A stretch of DNA of 54,570 nucleotides from Flavobacterium sp. HTF (GTDB taxonomy: Bacteria; Bacteroidota; Bacteroidia; Flavobacteriales; Flavobacteriaceae), in contig NZ_QETH01000027.1 of the NCBI RefSeq assembly GCF_003105115.1, positions 1 to 54,570 on the forward strand, read 5' to 3'. The notes below the pieces were generated by a model. That model was given only the letters and a program-made list of their open reading frames with translations. It was not told the DNA's origin and searched no databases. Shown here one piece after another: positions 9,381-18,166 of the stretch (position 1 is its first letter; each line of letters begins with the position of its first letter). Position numbers and translations under genes: made by a program.

Positions 9381-9523
9381 CAGAATTATTTTAAATATAA
9401 AAAGAGCCCAATTTTAGTGAAAAAAATAAACATAATACACATTTTAAGTGTTAAATGTTAAAAAAAATAACGATTGCGTACTTCCATGTTTGAAATAGAT
9501 TATAATCAAAACTCCTAAAATAG

Positions 9524-9531
9524 TATCTTTG
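9524..9531 (+). promoter_or_regulatory. Flavobacterial -7 promoter element before mvaA
   Basis: The octamer TATCTTTG matches the Bacteroidota -7 consensus TAnnTTTG exactly and lies 29 bp before the ATG of the HMG-CoA reductase gene. No convincing -33 TTTG sits at the usual 19-21 bp spacing; the nearest TTTG (9489-9492) is too far upstream. Confidence 0.55.
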
Positions 9532-9560
9532 CTGCAACATTATTATTTAATATATTGAGA

Positions 9561-10874
9561 ATGAACAACGCTGTTGCCGGATTTTCTAAATTATCCAAAA
9601 AAGAAAAAATTAACTGGATTGCCAACAAATATTTTTCGGCTCCTGACGAAGCCTTAAGTATTATAAGAAATTACTGGAATTCAGATGAAAAGCTCCAACA
9701 GCTGCATGATGAATTTATTGAGAATACGATTACCAATCTGTATATACCGCTTGGAGTTGCCCCAAATTTTTTAATTAACGGCAAATACAAAACGATGCCG
9801 ATGGCAATTGAAGAGAGTTCTGTAGTTGCGGCGGCTTCGAAATCGGCAAAATACTGGTCAACCCGAGGAGGATTTAAAGCAACCGTTATTAATACCGAAA
9901 AAATTGGTCAGGTGCACTTTACATTCAATGGAGATGCCCAAAAATTGCAGTCTTTTTTTGAACAGATAAAACCTGTTTTTTTCTCTGACACGCAAAGTAT
10001 AACCAAAAATATGCAGCAACGTGGCGGCGGAATTCTGGATATACAATTAAAGGATAAAAGAAACCTACTTGAAAATTACTTTCAGCTTCACGCTACTTTT
10101 GAAACCAAAGACAGCATGGGAGCCAATTTTATCAACTCCTGCCTGGAACAATTTGCCACAACTTTAAAAGATGAATTTCAAAATTCTGATTTATTTTCAG
10201 ATAATGAAAACATTAATGTTATCATGAGCATCTTGTCCAATTATGTTCCGAATTGTATTGTAAGAGCCGAAGTTTCCTGCCCTGTTGAAGATTTGACGGA
10301 AAAACATATTACAAATCCGTTGGATTTTGCACAACGTTTTGTACAGGCCGTTCAAATTGCAGAGGTAGAACCTTTTAGAGCTGTAACACACAACAAAGGA
10401 ATCATGAATGGTGTTGATGCTGTTATTCTCTCAACCGGAAACGATTTTAGAGCAGTAGAAGCAGGCGTTCATGCATATGCTTCAAGAAATGGCCAATATG
10501 CAAGTCTGTCTCATGCCAAAATTGAAGACGGAATTTTTACTTTCTGGCTTGAAATTCCACTAGCTCTAGGCACTGTTGGCGGATTGACTTCTTTGCATCC
10601 ATTGGTAAAATTATGTTTAGAGATATTAGAAAAACCTTCTGCAGAAGAATTAATGCAAATTGTGGCAGTTGCCGGTTTAGCACAAAATTTTGCAGCTTTG
10701 CGTTCCCTTACTACAACCGGAATTCAGGAAGGGCACATGAAAATGCATTTAAACAACATTATCAATCAGTTTGAGGCCACAGAAGAAGAACGTCATTTAA
10801 TAAAATCGCATTTTAAGAAAAATACCATTTCGCATAGTGCTGTTGTCGATTTTATTGAGAATTTAAGAAAATAA
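9561..10874 (+). CDS. mvaA: Hydroxymethylglutaryl-CoA reductase, class II
   Basis: This 437-residue cytosolic enzyme interconverts HMG-CoA and mevalonate, the committed step of the mevalonate isoprenoid pathway. Class II features include PLGVAPNFLINGK, the glutamate motif EESSVVAAASKSA (about 84-96), MGANFINSCLE, and the catalytic lysine (about 279) in THNKGIMNGVDA followed by STGNDFRAVEAG; a late GHMKMH segment fits the conserved histidine region. The ATG at 9561 is chosen over an in-frame TTG six bases earlier because of promoter spacing. Although class II enzymes are often labelled degradative, the neighbouring GHMP kinase and the mevalonate genes at 48-52 kb indicate a biosynthetic role here. 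Cofactor preference (NADH or NADPH) cannot be told from reading alone. Confidence 0.95.
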   Translation: MNNAVAGFSKLSKKEKINWIANKYFSAPDEALSIIRNYWNSDEKLQQLHDEFIENTITNLYIPLGVAPNFLINGKYKTMPMAIEESSVVAAASKSAKYWSTRGGFKATVINTEKIGQVHFTFNGDAQKLQSFFEQIKPVFFSDTQSITKNMQQRGGGILDIQLKDKRNLLENYFQLHATFETKDSMGANFINSCLEQFATTLKDEFQNSDLFSDNENINVIMSILSNYVPNCIVRAEVSCPVEDLTEKHITNPLDFAQRFVQAVQIAEVEPFRAVTHNKGIMNGVDAVILSTGNDFRAVEAGVHAYASRNGQYASLSHAKIEDGIFTFWLEIPLALGTVGGLTSLHPLVKLCLEILEKPSAEELMQIVAVAGLAQNFAALRSLTTTGIQEGHMKMHLNNIINQFEATEEERHLIKSHFKKNTISHSAVVDFIENLRK

Positions 10875-10978
10875 TTTAGAGCTGTTTCCACTATCCACTG
10901 CAATCTTTTCTTTTTTAAAGTAAAATCCAAAAGGGTTTCTACTGCAGATTTGGGATTATCGGGACTAAAAAATATAAT

Positions 10979-11887
10979 ATGAAACAAACATTTTACAGTA
11001 ACGGAAAACTTTTTATTGCCGGAGAATATCTGGTTTTAGACGGAGCAGATGCTTTTGCGTTGCCTACAAAATTTGGTCAGGATCTGGTAATCGAAGATGG
11101 AGAAAACAGCCAGATAGAATGGAAAAGTTACGATCACGATAATCAACTCTGGTTTGAAGAAACAATCTTATTTAACGAAATTATAAATCTCCCGGACAGT
11201 AAAGCTGACAACATAAAAACAACTTTACTAAACATCCTTCACGAAGCTTATGTTTTAAATCCAAAGTTTATAGATAACTCAAAGGGATACAAAGTGAGTA
11301 CTTATCTTACTTTTCCCAGAAATTGGGGACTGGGAACTTCTTCTACCCTTATCAATAATATTGCTGAATGGGCTGATATTAATGCTTTTACTTTACTAAA
11401 TAATAGTTTTGGAGGAAGCGGGTATGATATTGCCTGTGCACAAAATAACACCCCGGTCATGTACCAGATTAAAGATAATGCTGTAAAATCTGTGGAATTT
11501 AACCCTGATTTTAAAGAGCATATATATTTCGTTTATTTAAATAAAAAGCAAAACAGCAAATCTGCAATATATGCTTATAACAACAATAAAGGACAGAATC
11601 TGGCACAAAGTGTTGCCGAAAACAATAAGATTACAAATACTATTCTTAATGCAAAAACTTTAAAAGAGTTTGCTTCAGCGGTTCAGAAACATGAAATTCA
11701 TTTGAGTGCTATATTGGAAATGCAAACAATAAAGGAAGCCGTTTTTCCGGATTTTAACGGAGTAATCAAAAGCCTTGGGGCTTGGGGCGGGGACTTTGTA
11801 ATGGTAATTTCTAAAGAGAATCCTAAAGAATATTTTGCTTCAAAAGGTTATGAAACTATTCTTTCTTACGATGAAATGATCTTATAG
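10979..11887 (+). CDS. GYDIA-type GHMP kinase, probable mevalonate-pathway kinase
   Basis: This 302-residue protein belongs to the GHMP small-molecule kinase superfamily. It opens with KLFIAGEYLVLDGADA, has the glycine-rich ATP motif NWGLGTSSTLINN (about 119-131) and the GSGYDIACAQ signature (about 147-156) that names the GYDIA group common in Bacteroidota. It follows the HMG-CoA reductase gene by 104 bp on the same strand. The pathway needs a mevalonate kinase and a phosphomevalonate kinase before mvaD; a mevalonate-kinase-like gene lies at 50072-51010, so this protein is a good candidate for the missing phosphomevalonate kinase or for a second mevalonate kinase. The superfamily is certain, the exact substrate is inference. 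Confidence 0.85.
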   Translation: MKQTFYSNGKLFIAGEYLVLDGADAFALPTKFGQDLVIEDGENSQIEWKSYDHDNQLWFEETILFNEIINLPDSKADNIKTTLLNILHEAYVLNPKFIDNSKGYKVSTYLTFPRNWGLGTSSTLINNIAEWADINAFTLLNNSFGGSGYDIACAQNNTPVMYQIKDNAVKSVEFNPDFKEHIYFVYLNKKQNSKSAIYAYNNNKGQNLAQSVAENNKITNTILNAKTLKEFASAVQKHEIHLSAILEMQTIKEAVFPDFNGVIKSLGAWGGDFVMVISKENPKEYFASKGYETILSYDEMIL

Positions 11888-11927
11888 ATTCAAAAACATC
11901 TCTTAATCTTTTTTTAAAACAAAAAAA

Positions 11928-12368
11928 TTAATTTAAATTCATTTTTTTTGATGTCTTCATCTCTTTTGTTTCAAGACGTCGAACAATTTGGCTTTCCTGC
12001 TCATTTGACTCAATAAGAGTATTATGCAGACGCTCAGCCATCTTTTCAATACTGTTTGTAATAGAATCGTATACGAGTTCCATTCTGCGGTGTTTCTCTT
12101 CTTTTACAGCTCTTAAAACATCTTCCACGAAAATTTTATCATATTTTTCAGCAACAGAATCACGAGTATTGGTCAGTCGTATTACATTATCATTACCAAG
12201 AATAGTAACTTTAAAGTGCTGTTCTTCGTTACTTAAATAATACTTCCCTCCCAGTTCATCGCAATTGATGTCTGTGCTGCTTACTTTTAGCAGTTCAGTA
12301 ATAATTCCAAAGATGTGATTTTCAATTTTGGAATATACTTTGGGTTTCTTTTTAAAAAACTTAAACAT
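11928..12368 (-). CDS. Hypothetical protein, small soluble, charged C-terminus
   Basis: I do not recognise a family for this protein of about 146 residues. It begins with a lysine-rich MFKFFKKKPK stretch, has a predicted mixed alpha/beta centre (FKVTILGNDNVIRLTN) and a long charged helix from about residue 90 to 145 that could form a coiled coil. No signal peptide or membrane segment is visible. Two earlier starts (ATG at 12377, TTG at 12380) are possible; the ATG at 12368 is chosen because it begins the lysine-rich region. It is convergent with the GHMP kinase gene (40 bp between stops) and is separated by 286 bp from ppiD, so it appears to be a single-gene unit. Confidence 0.6.
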   Translation of the reverse strand: MFKFFKKKPKVYSKIENHIFGIITELLKVSSTDINCDELGGKYYLSNEEQHFKVTILGNDNVIRLTNTRDSVAEKYDKIFVEDVLRAVKEEKHRRMELVYDSITNSIEKMAERLHNTLIESNEQESQIVRRLETKEMKTSKKMNLN

Positions 12369-12593
12369 TAAAAACATCAACTATCTGATTGTTAAAGTAT
12401 TTATTTATCATAGGAGCATCAATTTTCTGTAAAACAAAATATAAGCTATTTGTTAATTAAAAAATCCGCACAAATTAACAGTAATAATTTTAATAAGCAA
12501 AATTTTTTAGATTATATTTCTATTATTCCTATATAACTACCAAAAATCTGAATGATATTTATTACAAAACAAATTTAGTCAATTGTATATCAA

Positions 12594-12631
12594 TAAAAAA
12601 ACCCGAAACATTCATAAGAATATTTCGGGTT
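12594..12631 (-). terminator. Rho-independent terminator after ppiD
   Basis: An inverted repeat ACCCGAAA / TTTCGGGT (12601-12631, with partial extra pairing in the loop) is followed on the minus strand by seven T residues. It lies about 25 bp after the ppiD stop and closes the envelope gene cluster. The rest of the 12369-12654 gap shows only AT-rich DNA. Confidence 0.85.
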
Positions 12632-12654
12632 TAAATTTTTATTTGATTACTACC

Positions 12655-14763
12655 TTAGTAGTTAAACTGTAATCTGTTATCTTCAATTTTAGCATTGTTT
12701 TTCAACGCTGGTAAAATTCTGCTTGCATCAGAAGCACTTTGTGCTTTTACCTTAGCAACATACTCTGCATGGTTAGCAAGAGCCGGAGCTTTTACTGTAC
12801 TGATATTTTTCACAACATATACTCCGGTGTTACCTTCAATTGGAGCAGAAACTTTGTTAGGAGATAAAGCAAATGCATTACCAACTACTTTTGGTTCTTG
12901 TCCAACTCCTCCAGGTAATACTGGATTATCTAATGTTACATTAGCAGCCTGCTGAACAGCTACACCAACACTTTTAGCAATAGCCTCAATGCTGGATCCT
13001 GTCATTTTTGCTTTTAACATTTCAGCTTTTTTCTTGTTTTTTAAGATTGGCTCAACATAAGGTCTTGCCAGACTTACAGAAACTAAACCTGATTTGTTTT
13101 CGCTTTTGTATTGTGCAATTACGTGACCTATATTAGCTAGTTCAAAACGTTTTACATCTCCAATACTTGTTTCTTTATCAAATGCCCATCTTACAATGTT
13201 ACGTTGGTTTCCTAAAGGACCAAATGCCTCATCCATAGCTTTTGCACTAACAGGAGCAGCTACTTTTAAACCTAATTCTTTTGCAGTAGCATTAAAATCT
13301 TTATCTGCAGCCTGCATTTCAAATTTAGTAGCCAAAGTAAATACTTTATCAGAAGTCGCTTCAGATGGCTCAATTTTTTGAGCAATTGTAGCTAAACGAA
13401 TACCGTCTTGTTTATCAGTGATTTTGATAATATGAAATCCGAAAGGAGTTTCTACTAAACCAATTTTACCAATTCCGTTATTAAATACAAAATCATTGAA
13501 TGGTTTTAATGCTGATGGCAATTGGTTTTGACCAAAATATCCTACATCACCACCTTGTTGAGCTGATGCATCGTCAGAACTTGTAAAAGCCAACATCATA
13601 AAACTATCCGGATTAGCCTGAACCTGAGCTAAGATTTCTTCTGCTTTAGCTTTAGCTTCTTCTTTAGTTCTTTTTTCTTTTGGGTTTTGAGTTTGAGAAC
13701 CTTCGTAACCAATTACAATATGGCTTGCTTTTGCATTAACACCCGCTTTAAATCCTAACGATTTAGAGATAGCATAATATTTTCCGTATACATATGGACC
13801 ATAAATTGCTCCCGCTGGTAAACTAAAAAGTTTGTCAGCATCAACTGCAGGTAAACTATTTTTAGCAACATAAGTAGAATCATAAGGAATATCAGAGTTT
13901 GCGTTTACAAATTCTGCAATGTTTGTAGCATTTCTGAAACCAGCTAAAGTATCATTTTTACCTGTTTTTGCATTGTAAACTACACTTCCTGATAATAAAG
14001 CAGTAATTCTTGCTTTAATTTCAGCTTCATCTTCTTTTGAAGCTTTATCTTCAACCAGAACATATTGAATTTCACGAGTTTCATCCGCTTTGAATTTTTT
14101 CTCGTTTTTCTTCATATAATCAACAATATCAGAATCAGAAATTTTTACTTCACTATCTTTAATAGAAGAGTATAATCCTGCAGCATAAGCAAAGTTTACT
14201 TTGTTAGCTTCCATTTCATACTTAAATTTTCCTTCACTAGCAGTTGTGTAAAGTCCTGATTTTACTAAAGTATTATAGATTTGATATTTTGCGTTTAATC
14301 CGGCATCTTTTTCTTTGTCAGCAATATATTGTTTTGCATCAGGAGTAGTATTAACGTAGTTTTTAAACTTAGCAACGTCAAAAACACCTGCCGCATTTAA
14401 GAACATAGGGTTTTTTCCAATATTTGGATCTGATTTTAAAACCTCTATTAAATGTTTTTCACCAACTCTCAATCCTAATTTATCAAACTGAGCTGACAAT
14501 AATGCGATTGAAACTTCCTGATCCCAAACTCTGTTTGCAGCTTCAGTAGAAGAAATTCCCTGGCCACTTTTTTCAACATTACTAACTTTAACTCTAAAGT
14601 CTTCAAATGAAATATCTTTTCCATCGATGCTTCCTACATCTTTTGAACTTTGACTAAATGTTCCTTTACCAATAAGATCCTGTATTATAAATGCAAATAA
14701 TGCAAGTGCAATAACCCCTATCAATAAAGCTGAACGCTGTCTAATTTTTGCTAAAACTGCCAT
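12655..14763 (-). CDS. PpiD/SurA-like periplasmic peptidyl-prolyl isomerase
   Basis: This membrane-anchored chaperone of about 702 residues should help fold outer-membrane and secreted proteins as they leave the translocon. A single N-terminal transmembrane helix (about 11-30) follows MAVLAKIRQRSALL, then a SurA_N-like chaperone region, then a parvulin domain at about 345-455 recognisable by KASHIVIGYEG, QQGGDVGYFGQNQLP and ETPFGFHIIKITDKQ. A long C-terminal chaperone-like region follows, as in PpiD. The ATG at 14763 is chosen over an earlier one at 14805 because the membrane anchor begins right after it. It is the last gene of the coaX-lptC cluster, 108 bp after its upstream neighbour, with a strong terminator behind it. 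Confidence 0.92.
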   Translation of the reverse strand: MAVLAKIRQRSALLIGVIALALFAFIIQDLIGKGTFSQSSKDVGSIDGKDISFEDFRVKVSNVEKSGQGISSTEAANRVWDQEVSIALLSAQFDKLGLRVGEKHLIEVLKSDPNIGKNPMFLNAAGVFDVAKFKNYVNTTPDAKQYIADKEKDAGLNAKYQIYNTLVKSGLYTTASEGKFKYEMEANKVNFAYAAGLYSSIKDSEVKISDSDIVDYMKKNEKKFKADETREIQYVLVEDKASKEDEAEIKARITALLSGSVVYNAKTGKNDTLAGFRNATNIAEFVNANSDIPYDSTYVAKNSLPAVDADKLFSLPAGAIYGPYVYGKYYAISKSLGFKAGVNAKASHIVIGYEGSQTQNPKEKRTKEEAKAKAEEILAQVQANPDSFMMLAFTSSDDASAQQGGDVGYFGQNQLPSALKPFNDFVFNNGIGKIGLVETPFGFHIIKITDKQDGIRLATIAQKIEPSEATSDKVFTLATKFEMQAADKDFNATAKELGLKVAAPVSAKAMDEAFGPLGNQRNIVRWAFDKETSIGDVKRFELANIGHVIAQYKSENKSGLVSVSLARPYVEPILKNKKKAEMLKAKMTGSSIEAIAKSVGVAVQQAANVTLDNPVLPGGVGQEPKVVGNAFALSPNKVSAPIEGNTGVYVVKNISTVKAPALANHAEYVAKVKAQSASDASRILPALKNNAKIEDNRLQFNY

Positions 14764-14871
14764 TTTTATTGTTGTTAATTTTATATTCAGTTTGCGAAAA
14801 TACAATTATCTAGTTAATAACAATACAACTAGTGTTTTATTTTACGCATTTTTTTTTAATTAATAAAAAAA

Positions 14872-16131
14872 TTACTCTTTTATAGTCATTTTTACTAATT
14901 CGATTTTCTTGTTTGATGCTTCTTCTATCACAAAATGATACCGATCAATTATTATTTCGTCTCCTTTTTGCGGAATTTCTTTCGTATGATTTACAATAAA
15001 ACCTCCCAAAGTGCCATAAGAATCTTCCTCAGGAATATCTAATTTATAGGTTTCATTTAAATACTGAACATCCAAACGTGTAGAAAACAAATACTTACCC
15101 TCTCCAAACTCTTGTTCTATAAGTTCTTCGTCTAAATCGTGCTCATCCTCGATTTCACCAAAAAGCTCTTCAACAATATCTTCTATTGTTACTATACCAG
15201 AAGTTCCTCCATGTTCATCAAGAACAACGGCAACATTTCTTCTTTTTTTAATAAGTAAGTTCAAGGCATCCTTAATAGAAATCGTTTCGGGAACAAACTC
15301 AACGGTCATTAAAACAGATTTTATTGTTTTTGGCTTTTTAAACAAATCAAATGAATGCACATAACCCACAATATCATCAAGAGAATTTTGACTTACTACA
15401 ATTTTGGAATATCCTGTTTCTATAAATAATTGCTTCAGGTCTGCAACGCTGTCAAATAAATCTATATCAACAATTTCAGTACGCGGGGTCATGATATCAC
15501 GTGCCTTTACACCGGAAAATTCAAGCGCATTCTGAAAAATCTGAATTTCAGAATCTACTTCTTCGTTTTCTTCAACAGAACTCATTTGTTCTGTGATATA
15601 ATTACCCAGTTCAACTTTGCTAAAATACAATTGTACCTGATCTCCCTCTGTCTTAAAGAATTTCTTTAAAATAAAATCTGAAATCCATATAAAAAAAGTG
15701 GCTATATAGTAAAACAACCGATAAAACAGATAGGCAGGAATTGCAAAAATCCTAATTAAGGAATTGGCATAAATCTGAAAAAAAAATTTAGGAAAAAATT
15801 CGGCAGTAATTAAAACGATAAAAGTCGAAACGGCCGTCTGAACAAGTAAACTTGTAATACCCGAAAACTGATACCCCAAAGTTACAATTTGAGCCAGAAT
15901 CAGGTCACCCATATAGAAACCGTAAACTACCAGTGCAACATTATTACCGATAAGCATTGCAGCAATAAATTTAGATGGGTTTTCGGTAAGTTTGGTAAGG
16001 ATTTGTGAGAGAAAATTATCTTGTTTTTTTTCTATTTCAAGATAAATCTTGTTTGAGGAAATAAAAGCTATTTCCATTCCCGAAAAAAAGGCTGATAGTA
16101 TTAAACATAGTATTATAATACTAATCTCCAT
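14872..16131 (-). CDS. CNNM/HlyC-CorC family membrane protein with CBS pair
   Basis: This 419-residue inner-membrane protein has the order DUF21 transmembrane domain (about 1-175), a CBS pair (about 205-325, including MTPRTEIVDID and VTIEDIVEELFGEIEDE) and a C-terminal CorC_HlyC domain (about 335-415). Family members are linked to divalent cation (Mg, Co) efflux or homeostasis; the older name haemolysin is misleading. GldE of the gliding machinery has the same architecture, but gldD and its usual neighbours are absent here, so that name is not assigned. Its start lies 3 bp past the stop of the small membrane protein upstream, which indicates co-transcription with lptC. Confidence 0.9.
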   Translation of the reverse strand: MEISIIILCLILSAFFSGMEIAFISSNKIYLEIEKKQDNFLSQILTKLTENPSKFIAAMLIGNNVALVVYGFYMGDLILAQIVTLGYQFSGITSLLVQTAVSTFIVLITAEFFPKFFFQIYANSLIRIFAIPAYLFYRLFYYIATFFIWISDFILKKFFKTEGDQVQLYFSKVELGNYITEQMSSVEENEEVDSEIQIFQNALEFSGVKARDIMTPRTEIVDIDLFDSVADLKQLFIETGYSKIVVSQNSLDDIVGYVHSFDLFKKPKTIKSVLMTVEFVPETISIKDALNLLIKKRRNVAVVLDEHGGTSGIVTIEDIVEELFGEIEDEHDLDEELIEQEFGEGKYLFSTRLDVQYLNETYKLDIPEEDSYGTLGGFIVNHTKEIPQKGDEIIIDRYHFVIEEASNKKIELVKMTIKE

Positions 16132-16134
16132 TTT

Positions 16135-16329
16135 TTATTGTTTTTTATTTCGATCATCAAATCTGTTAGCAAATCTTCTTCTGAAGAAAAACATGAAAAT
16201 TGCCAGGCCGGCAATTATAAAACTTAGAATTGCCTTATCATTTGCTTCGTCCAGTTTTGTAATTCCGTCATATATAAAGAAAGCTCCAAAAAGGATGTAA
16301 ACGTATTGTGTATATTTTAAATAACCCAT
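16135..16329 (-). CDS. Small two-helix membrane protein in the lptC cluster
   Basis: This 64-residue protein has two hydrophobic helices (about 5-21 and 30-50, the second ending IAGLAIFMFFF) and a very basic C-terminal tail beginning RRRFANRFDDRNKK, so it should sit in the inner membrane with a positively charged cytoplasmic end. It is 9 bp downstream of lptC and 3 bp upstream of the CBS/CorC gene, and this tight spacing argues that it is real. I do not recognise a named family and no function is proposed beyond membrane location. Confidence 0.72.
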   Translation of the reverse strand: MGYLKYTQYVYILFGAFFIYDGITKLDEANDKAILSFIIAGLAIFMFFFRRRFANRFDDRNKKQ

Positions 16330-16338
16330 AATATTTTT

Positions 16339-16890
16339 TTATTCTTCGGCTTCCAGTTCGCCGGTTATTCGTTGTGAATTTATCACTTTAAAGTCTTTGC
16401 TAAAATCTATACCCTGACCGTAAGAAACGCCTTTTGCATCAGTAAGTTTAAATTTTCTTTCGGTATAAAACCACTCATTTTTCTGGTCAAAATACAATTG
16501 CTCCGTTTCAAGCATTTGTCCGGTTTCAGAAGTTATTTTTACTTTTCCCTGCAAATCTATAATCCCGGTTTGTTTGTACGAAACGGCATAATTTGATTTT
16601 ATAAAAGTACGCTTTTGTTTTTTATCATATAGCGTAACATCTATTCCTTTGGGAAATTCGGTAAACGGAAATTCAAGATTTGAATAATCCAACATTTTTG
16701 AACTAATCAGAACTCCTGTTATACGCCCGGAATCTGTATATTTAATATTAACCGTATCTGCATCACTTCCCGGAACAAACTCTGAAAAATTAATTTTCTG
16801 AACTTCTTTAAAATTACTTTCGCACCCAAAAAACATTGTCACAGCAAGAACTGTGACAATTGTTATAATATATTTCTTTGGTAAATTCAT
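16339..16890 (-). CDS. lptC: LptC-like LPS export periplasmic protein
   Basis: This 183-residue protein is LptC-like: an N-terminal hydrophobic segment followed by a beta-rich periplasmic domain that passes lipopolysaccharide from the LptBFG transporter to LptA. The first segment ends in a lipobox (MFFGC, Cys23), so it is probably a lipoprotein, a form common in Bacteroidota where E. coli has a plain membrane anchor. Repeated beta-strand segments such as GIDVTLYDKKQKRTFIKS and GIIDLQGKVKITSETGQML resemble the OstA/LptC fold. It is the third gene of the coaX-OMP-lptC unit, 46 bp after its neighbour. Other Lpt components are not in the window. Confidence 0.85.
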   Translation of the reverse strand: MNLPKKYIITIVTVLAVTMFFGCESNFKEVQKINFSEFVPGSDADTVNIKYTDSGRITGVLISSKMLDYSNLEFPFTEFPKGIDVTLYDKKQKRTFIKSNYAVSYKQTGIIDLQGKVKITSETGQMLETEQLYFDQKNEWFYTERKFKLTDAKGVSYGQGIDFSKDFKVINSQRITGELEAEE

Positions 16891-16936
16891 TTGCCAAATG
16901 TAGTAAATTGTACTGAGCTTAAAAAAACTGCTATGC

Positions 16937-18166
16937 TTAATTGAATTTACTCTTCACGAACCATTTGTCGTTGAAAGAGAAACTCAGGCTAAAATTCATA
17001 TAATTTTCTTTAATCAGACCTGAAGAAGTTGTTCCTTTTTTACCAAATTCCAGTCCGAAATTTACATTTGAGAAAGTTCCTGTAATTGGAAACCCTGCTC
17101 CTAATGTCATTCCGACATCATTGATTGATTCATTATTAATAATCATACCTACTTTTTCGTATTTTAAACCTGCTCGGTATGTTACTCTGCTTAAGTAACT
17201 TGAAAAAGAGGTGTAATTTGGAATAAAATATCCTCCAATGGCGTATTTTGAATATTTTTCATAACGCACATTATTCATTGTATTATAATAATTATAAAGT
17301 TTTCCATCACCCTGAAAAGCCAATGATGTACCCACTAACCATTTTCTTGCTTCACCGATACCTGCGCCGATTGTTAATTTACCAGGCAACTTTAAATCGG
17401 TTGATGAAGCCGGATATTCATAAGGGTCCGGATCACCGTCAACATCAATAACTCTGGTGTTATCTGAATTTAGATTACCTGAAAATGTATAATTTAAACT
17501 AGTGTATAAATTCATTTTCTTGTAAATTTTAGTCTGATACATTGTACCTATATTAAAATTCACTCCTGACACTACAGCAGTATTGGTTTCTCTGGTCGCG
17601 TTTTGAATACCGGATACCAGCTCAATACTGGTTGTTGTAATTTTACCAAAATTATATTGTACATCTGTACCTACATTCCATTTTGGAGTAATTTTATACG
17701 CTAAACCAAAAAATACTTTGTTTATTCCTCCTTTTCCTTCTAGCTGGCTGCTTACATCACCTGGAGTAGCCGTATTATCATCAGCAAGTCGGTATCCTAC
17801 AGAAGATAAAGGAACCAAACCAAATGCCGCACCAAATTTACCCATCGGAATACCAACTGCAAGGTAATCGAAAGTAGATCTTTGTGCTTTTGAAGTTTCT
17901 GTATCCGATTTTAATTTAGAAGTTCCAAAAGTTCCTCCTACAGAAAAAGTTGTTTGTCCCAAACTAGCATAACTTGCCGGATTTTCAATATTCAAATGGA
18001 TACTATCCTGCTCTACTGCAACTCCTGCCATAGATCTAAATTCAAGAGTTCCTTTTAGTCTGGAGTCCCCTATTCCGTAAAAAGAATAAGGAGATGCTGT
18101 ACCTTGCTGGGCAAATGAAACGAACGAGATAAGTAAACAAGTACTTACTATAATTTTTTTAATCAT
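16937..18166 (-). CDS. Outer-membrane beta-barrel protein, function unknown
   Basis: This 409-residue exported protein has a signal peptide ending near SFAQQ and then alternating strands with many aromatic and glycine residues to its end, SFSFNDKWFVKSKFN, as expected for a 12-16 strand outer-membrane barrel. The opening SPYSFYGIGDSRLKG is typical of a Bacteroidota group of barrels related to FadL/PorV-type proteins. Its start overlaps the end of coaX by 8 bp and lptC follows 46 bp later, so it belongs to the envelope transcription unit and may be needed for outer-membrane biogenesis, which is inference from neighbours only. Substrate is unknown. Confidence 0.8.
   Translation of the reverse strand: MIKKIIVSTCLLISFVSFAQQGTASPYSFYGIGDSRLKGTLEFRSMAGVAVEQDSIHLNIENPASYASLGQTTFSVGGTFGTSKLKSDTETSKAQRSTFDYLAVGIPMGKFGAAFGLVPLSSVGYRLADDNTATPGDVSSQLEGKGGINKVFFGLAYKITPKWNVGTDVQYNFGKITTTSIELVSGIQNATRETNTAVVSGVNFNIGTMYQTKIYKKMNLYTSLNYTFSGNLNSDNTRVIDVDGDPDPYEYPASSTDLKLPGKLTIGAGIGEARKWLVGTSLAFQGDGKLYNYYNTMNNVRYEKYSKYAIGGYFIPNYTSFSSYLSRVTYRAGLKYEKVGMIINNESINDVGMTLGAGFPITGTFSNVNFGLEFGKKGTTSSGLIKENYMNFSLSFSFNDKWFVKSKFN

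Noticed and set aside
9555..9560. TTG start for HMG-CoA reductase (similar TTG starts at 33222, 38522, 46270 and 49540)
   Set aside because: In each case an ATG lies a few codons downstream and better fits operon spacing, signal peptide position or the family start.
14872..16131. Haemolysin or GldE gliding protein
   Set aside because: The DUF21-CBS-CorC architecture is that of cation-homeostasis proteins, and no gldD or related neighbour is present.
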